From Gnetum montanum (taxonomy: Eukaryota > Streptophyta > Gnetopsida > Gnetales > Gnetaceae), in assembly GCA_015680685.1 (NCBI GenBank), contig MNCI01020785.1:236292-300291 (forward strand): 64,000 nucleotides of DNA. The letters are read 5' to 3'. Below, piece after piece: positions 48,673 to 60,960 of the stretch. The position numbers were made by a program, and so were the translations under genes. Positions within the stretch are counted from its first letter, which is position 1; each line of letters opens with the position of its first letter. Under the pieces are notes generated by a model, which did not search any database, had not been told where the DNA came from, and was given only the letters and a program-made list of their open reading frames with translations.

Positions 48673-48691
48673 GGCCCTCCTTTTAGCACCA
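48673..48691 (-). promoter_or_regulatory. Decayed tRNA-Asn primer-binding site (third Tat element)
   Basis: The minus strand reads TGGTGCTAAAAGGAGGGCC. It differs from the site of the inner element by C-to-T and G-to-A changes and a late C/T difference. It follows the LTR end ...GCTACA after five bases, the same spacing as in the inner element. Confidence 0.7.
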
Positions 48692-48696
48692 AAAAT

Positions 48697-50700
48697 TGTA
48701 GCAACAGAAAAATTCGATGTTGAAGGGTCAAAGATTCCTATCAAAATAGTTTAACCTACAGATCCACTAGCCTCAAAAAGGATCTATAGTTAGCTTAAAT
48801 GGTCCAACAGATTGCTTGAGGACTTGAATGTTTGTTACCAGGTATTAATGAAATGTATCCAAAATGTAAATGAGCGAGAAAATATTTGTTAAATGAAACA
48901 AAATGGAAACACAATTGTAAAAAATGTAGAAATAAAATACGGCACAACATTATCAAAACTTTGTAATTAGATATTTAAAATAATGTAACAAATGGGCTCC
49001 AAAGATCTAGATTAGAGCTTTTACAACCTATGATTCAAACAATGGATTTAAACTTTGACGTAGGAGGCAGGGTGTGTTCTGCAATCTCCTCTTACAGATC
49101 TAACACTGCTTAATTTGGCAACAAATTGATGCTTATCATCTCTAATGCTTTATGTTATGGAACAATGGTGATGATCATCGTGGACTCATGGGTATCTGCA
49201 TTGCTCAAAGGTCTAAGGTTTGATGCATATGCAAAAATACCAAAAGTCCTTTTATTGAAGTAGATCGTTGTTTAAATAGGCCTTGGGTTCTATCTTATTG
49301 TCAATTAATTCTAATGTCATTATTGGTAGAATTATTGAATACACCTTTGCATGTAGCATCAATGTCAGTACCATAAAGTCATGACACTAGCACAATGTCA
49401 GTACCATAAACTCATGATGTTGGCACAACATCGGTACTATAAATTCATGACACTAGCACAACCTCAGTACCATAAAGTCATGACTCTAGCATAGCTTTAG
49501 TACCATAAAGTCATGATGTTAGAATAGCATCTTTGGGGAAATAAGGCAATTGTATTTTCCTTTATGTTTTCCATCAAATTACAAAGACTATTAACCATGG
49601 ATTATAATATGGATTTCTTTAGGATATTTCATTGGCTCCTATTTGTTAATGTTTTGAGGATCGACCCAAGAGACATCAACAAAGAATGCAAAACATTGCT
49701 ATAGGTTTATCACCAATGCTCCTCACTCCACGCTTGATTCAGTAGCTATCAAATCCTACCAAAGAGTATTCATGATTGTGAAATACGATCACCATGAAAT
49801 TTCAAGGGTTTGTGATGAGATAAATGGCTATAATGATTAATGGAAAAAGGTCATTTTAGCTAACAAGGAATTTCAAATTATGACATCATGGCAATGATAT
49901 GACTAAAACATGTGATCATGCTGAAGGTCTTCATGCTTCATGTTTGAACTACTAGTAACTTGATGATGTTTTGGAGGAACAAACACTTCATCCTTGGGCT
50001 TTTTTGATCATTAGGATTCTCCCCTTTTTGTTTTGATCCATTTTTTTTTACATTAGGCTTCATTGGCCTCTTGGCTTTTTTGGAATTTTCTCCCTCCCTC
50101 ACTTTTTTTGGGAGTCAAACCTTCATTAGGTTTCATTGCCAAAGTTGAATTTTTTTTCCACTAAATAAGATATGTTATATTCAATGAACTTGATTTTGGA
50201 TCATGTAGAGGAGTATGTCATATGACCATGGTGCATGAATCTTAAACATTGATTTTCATTATTATTTAGGATAAGGAAGGGTGTACTTTGGCTAGAGAGA
50301 CATGGTTTAGGAGAGGTGATGAGAGCAATGTGAGGTGAGCATTCTTGGCATAGTTGAACAAGCTAATCAAATCTCATGCATTGAGATCACATGGTAACTT
50401 GTTGTTACTATGAATTACACATTTGTGATGGCTCTAGGCTTCATCCTACAAGCATAACTCTGAGAGGACAAGAAAACTAGCCAAATAATACATGTTATTA
50501 CAAGAGATTGTATAAGACCACATGAGATAATAAGCATAATATAAGCCACCCTAAGTTACAAATGGAACAACATGAGAAATATATATTTTGTTTCACAAAT
50601 TTTACAAAGTTTTTTAGTTCATTTGTTATGCCAAAAATAAGATACTAGAGATCACACTAGTTGTAGACCACAAGAGTTATCAGCACCATTTGTCTATTGA
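48697..50700 (-). repeat. 5' LTR of the third Tat element (right end uncertain)
   Basis: The left end TGTAGCAAC on the plus strand is fixed by the primer site. The minus strand has TATTTAAA at 49278-49271. A 33-bp tandem array lies at 49366-49530. The right end could not be located; 50700 is an upper limit set by element B. Parts (48697-48830, 49190-49285) resemble the LTR-like ends of elements A and B. Confidence 0.5.
49366..49530. repeat. 33-bp tandem array (about 5 units)
   Basis: CAGTACCATAAAGTCATGAC-type units start at 49366, 49399, 49432, 49465 and 49498, an exact 33-base period. Confidence 0.92.
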
Positions 50701-50759
50701 AACCTATAAACAAAAGCCAACAGCACTAAAAGCAAACATGTTAACATTAGATATAATTA

Positions 50760-52605
50760 AGATCATGTGAAGGCTTTCATATTTTCATGCAAGGGATTGA
50801 TGATGTCTTCAGCAAGCTTACTATTTATTTCTAGCAACAATTCTTTAATAGTAATCCTAGCCTTGAACTTCTCATTTTCATCTTTGGAGCTCTTCAACTC
50901 TTCTCTCAATTTGAATATTTCTTACTCATTTTGCATTATATTTTTTGAGCTTGGCTATTTGACTATCATTTATTTATCCCATGTTTTTAATTAAAACATC
51001 TATAGTTTTTGACATGTTTTGATGGAACATTACCAGCTTTTGACCTATAGTTTGAGGATCATCTTTGTTATAAGGAAAGACAACACTTACTTTAGTTTCT
51101 AGCTTGGTAAGGAGCTTCTAGCTGAGAATGATCCTTTCTTCTTTTTCTTTCACTTTGAAGGACTGAACTACTCCTTTCATCAAATAGCTTAAGGAGAAGT
51201 TCAAAGTTGTTAAAGCTAATGATGAGCTTTCCTCTTCTTTCTGTTATTATTGTTGTAGGTCTTGAAGTTTTTGTTGTTCCCAAAGCTCATGTTATTGTTT
51301 TTAATACTTGAGAAGCTGTTATTGTTATTTTTCCTTTGTAGCTTTTATTCTTTCAATTCTTATTCTTTGGACTATCTTCACTCTTGCATATTGAGCTCCA
51401 TTTGATGTAAATCTATCATCAGGCATGACTTCCTCTAGATCTTGTAACTTCCATGAGAAGTAATTTTCTTCCATTAGAGCTAAATATTCACTAAGAAGAT
51501 ATCTAGTAAGTATGATCTCTTCTTTCCATCCACCTGCAAAGCTTAATCACTAATTGACCATAAGTAGGGGTTGGAAGCTTCATAGATAAGCTTTTTTTTT
51601 TTTCAACTATTTAGGTGCTTCCACCTTGGCTTGATTTACCTTTTTATCTATAGCTATTTGGTAAATCATGTCAATCTCTTTTGGTTGATGAACTTTGTGA
51701 GTCTTGGTAGTTGAGCATATCCTCTTTGGAGCTATAGGAAAATCACATTATTCTTTATATCTCTTAGTCATGTCTTTCAAAAGTCTTGCATTACTAAATT
51801 TTTAAAAGTCAAATTGCAAGAAAAAAAATTCTTTATGTTTATAATTGTGTCTTGGGGAACTTTCCCACATCTACCTCCCTACCTCAAATGTTATAAGATA
51901 TGGAGCTACAAATCTTGGAAATTTAAATGCTTTTCCTTTAGACCTTGCTCTCAAAATCTAAGTGTAACAAGCATGCAAAAAAATAGCTTCATGACATTTT
52001 CTCCTTTATGTCATTCACAATTTTTTTATATGAATTTAAACAAATGAAGATATACAAAATTAACCAAAAACTCTAAGGTTTGGGCATCAAAATAGCTCTT
52101 CTAGTATATGCCTAAGAAGTCATAGCAGGGATCCTCAAGTGGAGCTCTACGTTGTGATGCATAACTAATAAAAATTGGGGCTATTCTTTCAAATTCAAGA
52201 ATCTCACACAATAAAAAAATCCATAAAAATAAGCATAAATTCAATTGAGCCCCCCACTCATGGATATATGCTAGGATATTCTTTAATACATCATTCATAT
52301 GTTATACATGTTATACAGGGGAGAATTTTTTCTTATTTTCTAAAGCTATCCATGCTCAAAAATTATAATCAATAATATGATTAATTTTAAACCTCAAGCA
52401 AAAATTCAAAGCTGAAATAAAAATTCTATGTGGGAACATGAGCTCTATAGCTTTGGAAATACCATTTTGATATCCCTAGGTTTTTGCAAGATGTGTCAGT
52501 GAGAGCTTGAAAACCTTCTCTATTTCTGGATGAGTTCAAAATCTACCACTAAATACCTCCTCATTATACTAGCAAGCTTCTACCTCCATTATATTAAGTA
52601 CTATG
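50760..52605 (-). pseudogene. 3' part of the element B ORFs
   Basis: On the minus strand, EWGAQLNLCLFLWIFLL and RRAPLEDPCYDFLGIY (52250-52105) belong to the transposon-like ORF, followed by DLEEVMPDDRFTSNGAQYAR near 51440. The coiled-coil ORF then begins, with MSKTIDVLIKNMG and KLREELKSSKDENEKFK (51025-50870). That frame ends shortly after the point where the match to element A stops (about 50813). No family assignment is firm. Confidence 0.4.
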
Positions 52606-53761
52606 TGTTGACCTTTTGGTATGTCAAAACCTTAAGGAAAATGGAGAACATAGGATGTTTGTGTGGTGTTGTGTTTACAAGGTAGGATTGTATGTAGATA
52701 AGGACTTCATAAAAACACCATCAAGAACTTTGAGTAAGATAAGAAGACATGAGGAAGTTCGAGAACATGGACAAAAAACGAAGAATTCAAGTGCAAAGAA
52801 AGACATCTCCAAGAAATAGTAGACGTCTTGGGAGAATTGGATGCAACAAAGAAGAAGATGTCTCTACAAAATAGCATACGTCTTTCTAGATAGAAAGACA
52901 TCTTTCCTCAAACAAAGACATCTTTCTAGAATGAAGGCTAGCTATAGAAAGATGTCCTTCACCAAAAGATGTCTTCCCAAAATGAAGGCTAATTATGGAA
53001 AGACATCTTTCACTAGAAGAATACATCTTTCCAAAATGGAGGCCAAATGTAGAAAGATGTCGTAGTCATGAAGAAGATGTCTTCCATGACCATCACTTAT
53101 CCATTACATGAGTTCCAAGATGAATTTGGAAACATAGTGGTTATAAAAAGACATCATTCTCATTGGGAAATGTGCAAGCTTCTGTACTATCATTGTGTAA
53201 TCATTAAGAAATCATTGTATTCATTATTGTTCCTCCTTGTACAATCATTTATCTATTTGTAATTGGTCAAAGTGGGTTGTGCCTTAAAGTACAAGGATTA
53301 GCAAACTTAGTTGCATTCTTTCCTTATGATTGTAATTCTCTTGTTGCCCTACAGATTTTATATGCTTCTCTCGAGAAGGCATCTTGCTTGAGCTTGTTAG
53401 GACTCTACCAAATTAAGTGTTGGTGTAGCACCACAACACTTTAGAGTGAATCTCAAGTTGTAAAGGTAGTGGGATCCTTAAAGCCACATTCTAAGCTTGA
53501 TGGGGCTTTGTAGGGTTGAATAGATTTGTAGCATCAAATCACTCCTAAGTGGAGCTTAGAGATTGTACAAGGTGTGGTACACTTCAAACCACATTTATGA
53601 AGGAATAAAGTTTGGAAGTATGCTTGCAAACTACCCTCTAAGTGTGGACTACCTAAGTTGCAGATTCACATTAAATTTTTTGTGTACTTTGTGTAAAATA
53701 TTTTTTATTTAGGGAACTTATTCATCCCCTCCATCTTCTAAGTTAAATGATCCACACTATG
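52601..53761 (+). mobile_element. Solo LTR of the Copia-like family in element B (plus orientation)
   Basis: The LTR spans 52606-53756 (TGTTGACCTTTTGG to GATCCACA), flanked on both sides by CTATG (52601-52605, 53757-53761). Element A reads TTCTATGAGACC without interruption near 11850. There is no internal sequence, as left by LTR-LTR recombination. AAAGACATCTTT palindromes are dense at 52800-53095. Confidence 0.9.
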
Positions 53762-54130
53762 AGACCATAGATCTCATACACCTTCCTAACACTAATGTTA
53801 ATGAAGCATTTTGTATTCCCTCTTAAGCATATCTTGTCTTTCTCATACATGTTTTTAGCTATCAAGTGGTCTATAACATCTCTTACAATATTTTCTCTAT
53901 GTCTAAAACTAAGCTTGTGGAGGCCTATCTTCTCATAGATTTCTCATTAGTCTTCCATTATTTCTAAAGTTTTGAGCTCTATATTTTCTATTAAATCATG
54001 GTCCTCATATAATCTAAATAGCTCTTTCTTTTCTACCTCCAAATCTAAACATCCAATGTTAATCCATTATTAGATTTGATATATATTGAGCTTGAAATGT
54101 TCAAGATAATCTAAAAAGTTGAAAGTGTTG
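53762..54130 (-). pseudogene. 5' part of the element B transposon-like ORF
   Basis: Matches element A 11840-12200. The solo LTR separates it from the rest of the frame. Stops are present; no function can be named. Confidence 0.4.
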
Positions 54131-54479
54131 ATTTCCTGGAACTTTTGTGATACTTTTTATTTTTCCTTATAAGACATTTTGAGCTAGAATTCAAAGGACT
54201 TTGAAAACACTTTTCTTCACACTCGAAATGTATATTTTTCTTTACTGCAATGTTTAGCTTTATTTGCTAATGGCTTTATGACTCAAAATTTGACATAGGA
54301 TTTTCATTAATATCTAAAGCTTCAGTTTTAGTTCACTCGCTTGGGGATGGGATGTTTGAATCAACTTTTACTATATGTTGTCAACTTTTGAATTCACCAA
54401 GCTACTTTATTGATGTTATTAAATAATTGTAGGATTTGGTACAAATCATCTTATCTTAATGCCTAACCTATCTTTTGTT

Positions 54480-56391
54480 AATATAGCTCTTAATTTTTCC
54501 TTAAGATTAATTAAGCTGACATGGCATATAACTAGAACCACTTTGTAGAGCTATTTTTTGGTTCTACTAACAAGTTCTTTCGATATTTTCATTCTACTAA
54601 TGTTGACATGGTAATTGAAACTCAAATGGTGACATGAGACTGATCCTTCTTCTAATACCAGTTAAACTATTAGCGTAGGAAATGTAACAAATTTTTAGTT
54701 CTATAGAACCTTTGCTTACGTGGCTTTGGATTAAGCTTTAATATTTATTACTTATCTTTTTAAGTGTATGGCTTATTAAGCTAGATTGAAATTAAGTAGA
54801 AGTGTAAATTTGGCAAGTCTCACATTTAAATTCTTAAATTAAAGCTCTTTTGTATCTTAACATATCTTGTTGAACCAATTTGTAGTACTTTTTGATTCTA
54901 TGAGCTTCTTCCTTTTAGTTTGGATTGATGTGATAGAGAAAACTTGTAGCTAGCTTGTAGATCTAATTCATAGAACCATTTTCTGTTTCTATGAACTCTT
55001 CTTCTATCTTGAGCTTATGTGGCTTTTGAAATCTCTTTAAATCCTCAAAAATATTTTTTACGCTAGGCTTAGCTAAGCTAGCTTCAAATTGATTTTATCC
55101 ATGTGTGGAATAATACTTAGTAGGTTCTATATCTAAGCTTTTAAGTTTTGGCGTTCATGTGGTTTGTAGAATCATTTCTGAGCTTAGTTGTAAAATCAAA
55201 TTTTGATTTTACAAAACATGCTATACAAGAGTTGATGTGGAACAACAATTCTCAAGCTTCTTTATAGAACCAATTTTTGGTTCTACAAGCTATGTTATAT
55301 TCCTTAGCTTCTTAATCTTCATTTTTCTAATCTTTAACATGATGATCTAGATTAAAAGGTATAATAAACATGTGCTCAAATTGAATTTGTAATCTCTTGT
55401 AGACCCAATATAAAACTCTTTTTAGTTTTGATGTGGCTTATAGAATCATTTTAGCTCTTATTCATAGAACCAAATTTTGGTTCTAAAAACCTATTCTTTG
55501 TCATTGTTGATGTACCAAAGTTTTCCTAGGGCTTCTTTATAGAATTAATTCTTAGTTCCATGAGCTTGTTGAGTTTATCAAAGCTAACATGGAAGAATAA
55601 AAAATGATCTCTCTTGTAGAATCTAATTTTGATTCTATGAACTGTTCTTCTTCTTCACGGAGCTAATGTGGTAGAACCAAAAGTAAGTCTAGCCATAGAA
55701 CCAAATTTTATTTCTACAAATTGTGCTTTTCTTTTTCTAATGCTAACATGGTAGAACCATTTTTAGGCTCCTTTGTTGAACAAATTTTTGATTCTATGAG
55801 CTATACTTCTTTTTGTGCTTCATCCTTAAATGATGACACAACTTGTAAAACCATTTAAGCTCTTTCTTATAAAACCAACTTTTTTTCCTATAAACCTCCT
55901 TTTAAAACTTGATATGACTTTCTTGTAGAACCACTTTTTGATTCTACAAACCTATGCTATATAGAGGCTAATATAGCTCATAGAAAAATTTTGAAGCTTG
56001 CTTATACAATTGAATTCCAATTCTATGAACTATGATACTTTTTATTATTTTATTTTCTTCTAGACATAATGTGGTAAAGCTAAAAATGATCACTTTATGC
56101 CTTTTAAGAATTTTTCTATGGCTTGTAGAATAATTTTGAAGCTCATTCATAAAACCAAAATTTGATTATAAAAAGCTCAACTTCTATTCAAACAAAATAT
56201 TCTCTGAATGAATGGATTTTACTCATAAAGCAAAACTTTAATGTTCTCTTATAGAATTAAATATTTTGATAATATAAAGTTAATCTTAATCTTCTAGGTA
56301 GATGACATGGTAGAACCAATCTAGAAAGTCTTTGTAGAAACATTTTTTGGTTCTACATACCTTCCCCCAATATTACAAACCAACTGACCAA
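54480..56391 (-). repeat. GGTTCTA palindrome array in element B (left part)
   Basis: TAGAACCAAATTTTGGTTCT near 55467 is the best preserved palindrome. AGAACCA and GGTTCTA boxes recur throughout in units of about 70-130 bases. Collinear with element A 12580-14540. Confidence 0.8.
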
Positions 56392-57628
56392 GAGTTTCTA
56401 GATCGTTGAACTTAGAAGGGGGAGGATGAATAAGTTCCCGAAATTAAAACTTTATAAAACAAAAGCACACACACCAAATTTAATGTGGTTCTCCAACTTG
56501 TGTAGTCCACACTCAGAGGGTAGATCACTAGCACACATCCAAAGTTTGTTGCTCCCAAATGTGGTTGAAGGGTCGAGATCCTATACAGTCTTCAAGCCCT
56601 GCTCCAAACTGTTATGTCACAACACCAACCACTCAATAACGCAAGTTCCCATTAGGCTTGGAATGTGGTTTCTAAGCTTCCAGAACCTTTACAATCTTGA
56701 GCTCCACTCCTAAGTGTTGTGTCGTAATCCCAATCACTCAATCCCATAGCATCACAACAAGCTTAATCAAGAAGCCTTCCCACAAGAAGCACATAAATCC
56801 TTTAGGGTAATAATAGAGAAAAACTACAAGGGATAAATGCAATTCAATTTTCTGATCCTTGTACGTTGAGGTACAACATACTTTACACAGAACAAATGAT
56901 GATACAATGAAGAGCAACAAAGGTTACAATGATTGAAAAAATGATTGTACAATTATTACACATAAGCTTGCACATTTTCCAATGCATAAGATGTCTTCTT
57001 ATAGCTTCCATGTTCCTAAATGTATCTTGGAACTCATGCAACAACTAGGCAATGGTCACTAATGATCATGAAAGACATCTTCTTCGTGCCTGAGACATGT
57101 TTCTAAATTTACCTTCTACTCTACAAAGACATCTTTGTCTAATAGAATATGTCTTTTTGAATCTGTCCTACATTCTATGAAGATGTCTTTATTTGGTGAA
57201 GATGTCTTTGCTTGAGGAAGGATGTCTACTACTTCTTGAAGACATCTTTGCTTGTGCTCACTCCAATTCTGCCAAGACATCTACTATTTCCCAAAGACGT
57301 CTTTCTTCAACTTTCTTTGTCCTTTGAATTCATCATTCCTTGTCCACAACCTTAATCTTCCACATGCTTTCAGGATGATAACTTTGCTTTTACAATATCT
57401 AGTCCTTATGCACATTCTTTGGAATCCTTGCATGTTCATTTGAAACCTTGTGGATCACCTTATCCTCTGAGCTGTAGACTAGTTCATTTCTTGGCATCTA
57501 TGTAGGCTTTAGCTCATCTTGTTTTCCCATGTATGTAGACCTACAAGCACAATAACCACACAACTATGCAAACAATATTTAACTCCATTTTACTTAATTT
57601 TTTAACACACCAAAAGGTCCATATAGTT
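56392..57628 (-). mobile_element. Solo LTR of the Copia-like family in element B (minus orientation)
   Basis: The LTR spans 56397-57623 and is flanked by GAGTT and TAGTT, an imperfect duplication. Both termini have decayed (TCTAGATC for TGTGGATC, CCATA for CCACA). Element A near 14565 gives the uninterrupted sequence. The AAGATGTCTTT-type palindromes are at 57075-57305. Confidence 0.82.
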
Positions 57629-59430
57629 GACATGAATTATAGAGCTATTTCAAGGCTTGCTTATAGAAAGAATTCATAGAATGAATTTTTGATTCTACTA
57701 GCCTCTCCTAATTCTACAAGTTTATTTGGTTCATAAAACCTATTTAAAAGTTCTTTAAAGAACTTAATTTGGTTCCATGAACATCCTCTAATTCCATGAG
57801 GTGACATAGCTAGATTAGCTTTCTTCTATGAAACTAATCTTACTTCTGAAATCCTCATTTTTTCTAGTTCTTACTATGGTTTCCTAGAAATAGATAGAGG
57901 CACTAAGGGGAAAGGAGAATGAATCAAGACATTATAAAAAATTTGAATTAAATAGAGATAGAAGAAAGATTAGTATAAAGACCCATATAAACTAAATGTT
58001 GAAAATAGAATAGCTTATGCAGAAAATAGTAAATAGACACTGAGCTTTTAAGCCAATTCAACTACTAGACTTGTTGATCTACCTCCACTACAAAACTATT
58101 TCCACATCTTAGTGAGCAGAGGAATCAAGTAATCAAAGAAAAATATAAGGTTTCCTTTATAATCTTAGACTGAGCACAACCACTAAGCTTGAAGTTATAA
58201 AAATTTGATTTAACTAAATTGAGGAAGGAAAATACTTTACCTTATCTTAAAAAAGAAACTCAAGAGTTATCAAGCTTTCTGAAAAAAAAGAAAACCAAAC
58301 TTTTACAAAGAAGAGACAGAGAGAGATATTGAGAAAAAGAGGGGATTCATAAAAGAAGAAATTCTAGTTCAAGCACAAGACCAAAACCATAATTACAAAA
58401 GTTGAGTTATAGAGCTTCAATTTATAGCCATCATTCTTTCTAGCCATTTTAGAGCCATTCTTCAAGCCATTGAAAATATGCTAGAGAAACATGAGAAGTG
58501 ATAAGCTATAAATGTTACCAACCCATTGGAAGAGTAGCTAAAGAAGAAGAAGCTATATCCATTACATCTTAGCTTCCATTACTGCATTTGGTATGAGCTT
58601 GATGTTAGCATTAAAATCTTAGTAGAGGAGGAACAAATCTATCATTTCATTTTTAGCACTAATGATTCCTTCACTTCTGGCAGCAATAACAAGATTTCCT
58701 TATATTGGAGAGAATGATACTTTAAGGTTCAACTAACAACCCTCTCTTTTCATTACTAAGTTTCAGCTTACTTCCATAGTAGTACAAGCTTTAGCTTTTT
58801 GTATAATATTTATTTTCAATATAAGCTTATAATATCCCTTTAATTTTTGCTGATGTCATACCATTTTTTCATCATAGCTCATATAAAATTAAAATCTAGT
58901 TCTAAATTGGTTTTACCTTTTAAATAGCTATTAAAGCCAACTTATATTATTTAATATCAACTTTTCTTTTTCTTAGGCTAACATGACAATAAGATCTTTA
59001 AAGAAAATCTAAAGTTTTTTTATTCTCTTGGCTTTTCAATTTCTTTTTTTAAAAAGTAATTTTTTCTATGTTTGCAATAAAAGGAGCTAATGTGGCAAAG
59101 CTATTTTGAAAGAGCTTTATAGAATCAAAAACTATATCTAAAGATTGGTTGTATGAGCTGATATGGTAGGGTGCCCAATACAATTAAAAATTTATTCTGA
59201 AGATTGTTCAAAAGGATACAAGCTTTTCATTCAAGTTTACATATGTGAAAAAAATCTAACATGGTAGACAGATTTTTAACAACCTTTCATAGAACCAAGA
59301 ACTAGTTCTAGCAATGATTCTAAACAAGAGCTTATTTCCAAAGTTGACATGGTAGAGCTGATTAAAGGAGCTCTTCATAGAGCCAAAAATGGTTCTACAA
59401 GTATTGCATCAGAAAATTTTGATACTGGAA
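57629..59430 (-). repeat. Element B leader, right part of the GGTTCTA array
   Basis: Collinear with element A 14570-15008 plus 41305-42610. It contains the uninterrupted ACATC target of the outer Tat insertion near 58104. Boxes are dense at 57640-57790 and 58880-59410. The 61-codon ORF at 59349-59534 lies across repeats and is not convincing. Confidence 0.7.
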
Positions 59431-60362
59431 AAACTAAAGATCTCCAATGGAATAATTTAACCTTGGATTCCACATGCCTCAAAAAAGGGATCCAAAGCAC
59501 CCTTGATAGTCTTGCCAATCAACCAAGGACATAGGAATTGTAAAACAAATGCAAGAAATTAAATAAAAGTTGTAGATCTAACACTAGAGAAAGAAAAAAA
59601 TCAACTTGAAAAGCACAAATGAGATATCAAATTTTATTAAAATAGTAAAATGTTGAAGAAATAGAGTTCAAATAAGTACAAGTTGTGTACATATGGTGCA
59701 TAAAGAGCTACATGGAATATTCTTGAAGCCCAGTGCAACAAGCAAAGTGTATCCTCTAGTCAACATCACGATCTAGGTACTCCAAAGCTTCAATTTCTAA
59801 AACTACTTGCTGGTTCTCAAGTATGAATTTGCTTAGTTGGCTTTCAAAATGATGGATGGTTGTTGGAATTTTTGTTGCTCTACAATGCTCTGAGAGTCTC
59901 TATGCTTAGCCAAATGCAAATTTTCCAAAAAGTCCTTATAAAGTGGTCATCTTTTATTTTTATAAGCCATTAGAGGTTGGTATGTTGCTACAAATTCCTA
60001 CCATGATTGCTAATAAATTGCTACAAATTTCTTACATTGCAAGCCATCAACCTTAGTATATTTTTCAATTTTTTGTAAATTTGATGCATGAAGGCCATCA
60101 AAAATATGCTAGATTCTAAACAAATACATTGGCTTTAAAAAGATATGCTAGCTTCACCATAAATACACTGGCCTTGGAGAAGATATGTTGGCTTCCATGG
60201 AAAATATAATAGCCTTGACATCAAAATTAAATCCCAATAATTATACATTGGTTGCAGGTGGTTTCAACATATAAATTACTATGACCAACATGAAAACCAT
60301 GAAAACCCCAAATTTTGTGATTTCCAAGGCATTTTCAACCTTCCCAAGCCCAAATACATACA
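59431..60362 (-). repeat. LTR-like right end of element B
   Basis: The counterpart of 42611-43555, with TATAAAAATAAAAG on the minus strand (59952-59964). It ends CAAATACATACA at 60362. Confidence 0.5.
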
Positions 60363-60960
60363 TGAAATAACTTTTCTCACTTGGGAAATGAGGCAAGAAC
60401 AACATATGATGCATTTTTTAACTTTAATAAATTAAAGTATGTGAGATTGTAGCTTGTGAATTGTAGACCTCATATTTTACAACAAGATCCTACCTCAAGC
60501 TCAACAGTCAAGGTTACAATAAGTTGCAACATGAATTTCCTTAGTGGTGTTTCATCAAGCTAGTTCTAGTTTAGTGTTTTTTTTTTCTAGTCTAACCTAG
60601 GGAAGCTATTTCACATCCCTTTGTAGAGCCAAAATATGCTTCTATAAGTTGGTTCTACAAGCTAAGCTAGATTAAAAATTCTTTCATGCAGATAGTCTAA
60701 AAAACATTTAATCTCAATCCCACTAAGTTCCATTAATAGAAAAATGGAAGCTAATGTGGTAGAACATATTTGAGCTATCTTTGTAAAGCTAAAATGAAGA
60801 GCTAAGATGGGCTAAAGAACTATTCAAGCAACATGATGCTGAGCTGCTAAAGTTATTCTAGACAAACTACATAGAACCAAAAAAATGGTTCTACAAACAA
60901 GTTCTATGTGCTGATTGTTGGCACATTTTGGCCATTTCATGGAACAGGTTGATTTAAACA
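60363..60960. repeat. Unassigned sequence with a short GGTTCTA box cluster
   Basis: It is not collinear with elements A or B, yet 60610-60910 has GTAGAGCCA, GGTTCTACAA and AGAACCAAAAAAATGGTTCT palindromes. It may be another member of the family, truncated. Confidence 0.5.

Larger units (their letters stand above)
43561..50700 (-). mobile_element. Third Tat-type element, minus strand, 5' half
   Basis: Reading leftward from about 50.7 kb: LTR (ending at 48697), a decayed tRNA-Asn primer site, a repeat-rich leader, gag (47860-45990), a linker with P-[FY]-V-I-x-V-P repeats, protease (44930-44560) and the start of the protease-RT spacer. Pol is not in the window; element A meets it at 43560. It is more decayed than the two plus-strand Tat elements and only distantly similar to them. 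Confidence 0.72.
50813..60362 (-). mobile_element. Element B: sister copy of element A
   Basis: Collinear with element A: coiled-coil ORF start (50813-51060), transposon-like ORF (51080-54130), GGTTCTA array, and LTR-like right end up to 60362. It lacks the Copia-like and Tat insertions of A but has two solo LTRs of its own. Different flanks on both sides of A and B argue for two insertions of one family rather than a segmental duplication. Confidence 0.75.

Noticed and set aside
56426-56713. Plus-strand 95-codon ORF
   Set aside because: Lies entirely in a solo LTR of the Copia-like family; the other LTR copies do not keep it.
50813-60362. Segmental duplication of 2.8-43.6 kb
   Set aside because: A and B stop matching at a terminus with TG/CA-type ends and have different flanks, so two insertions of one element family explain them better.
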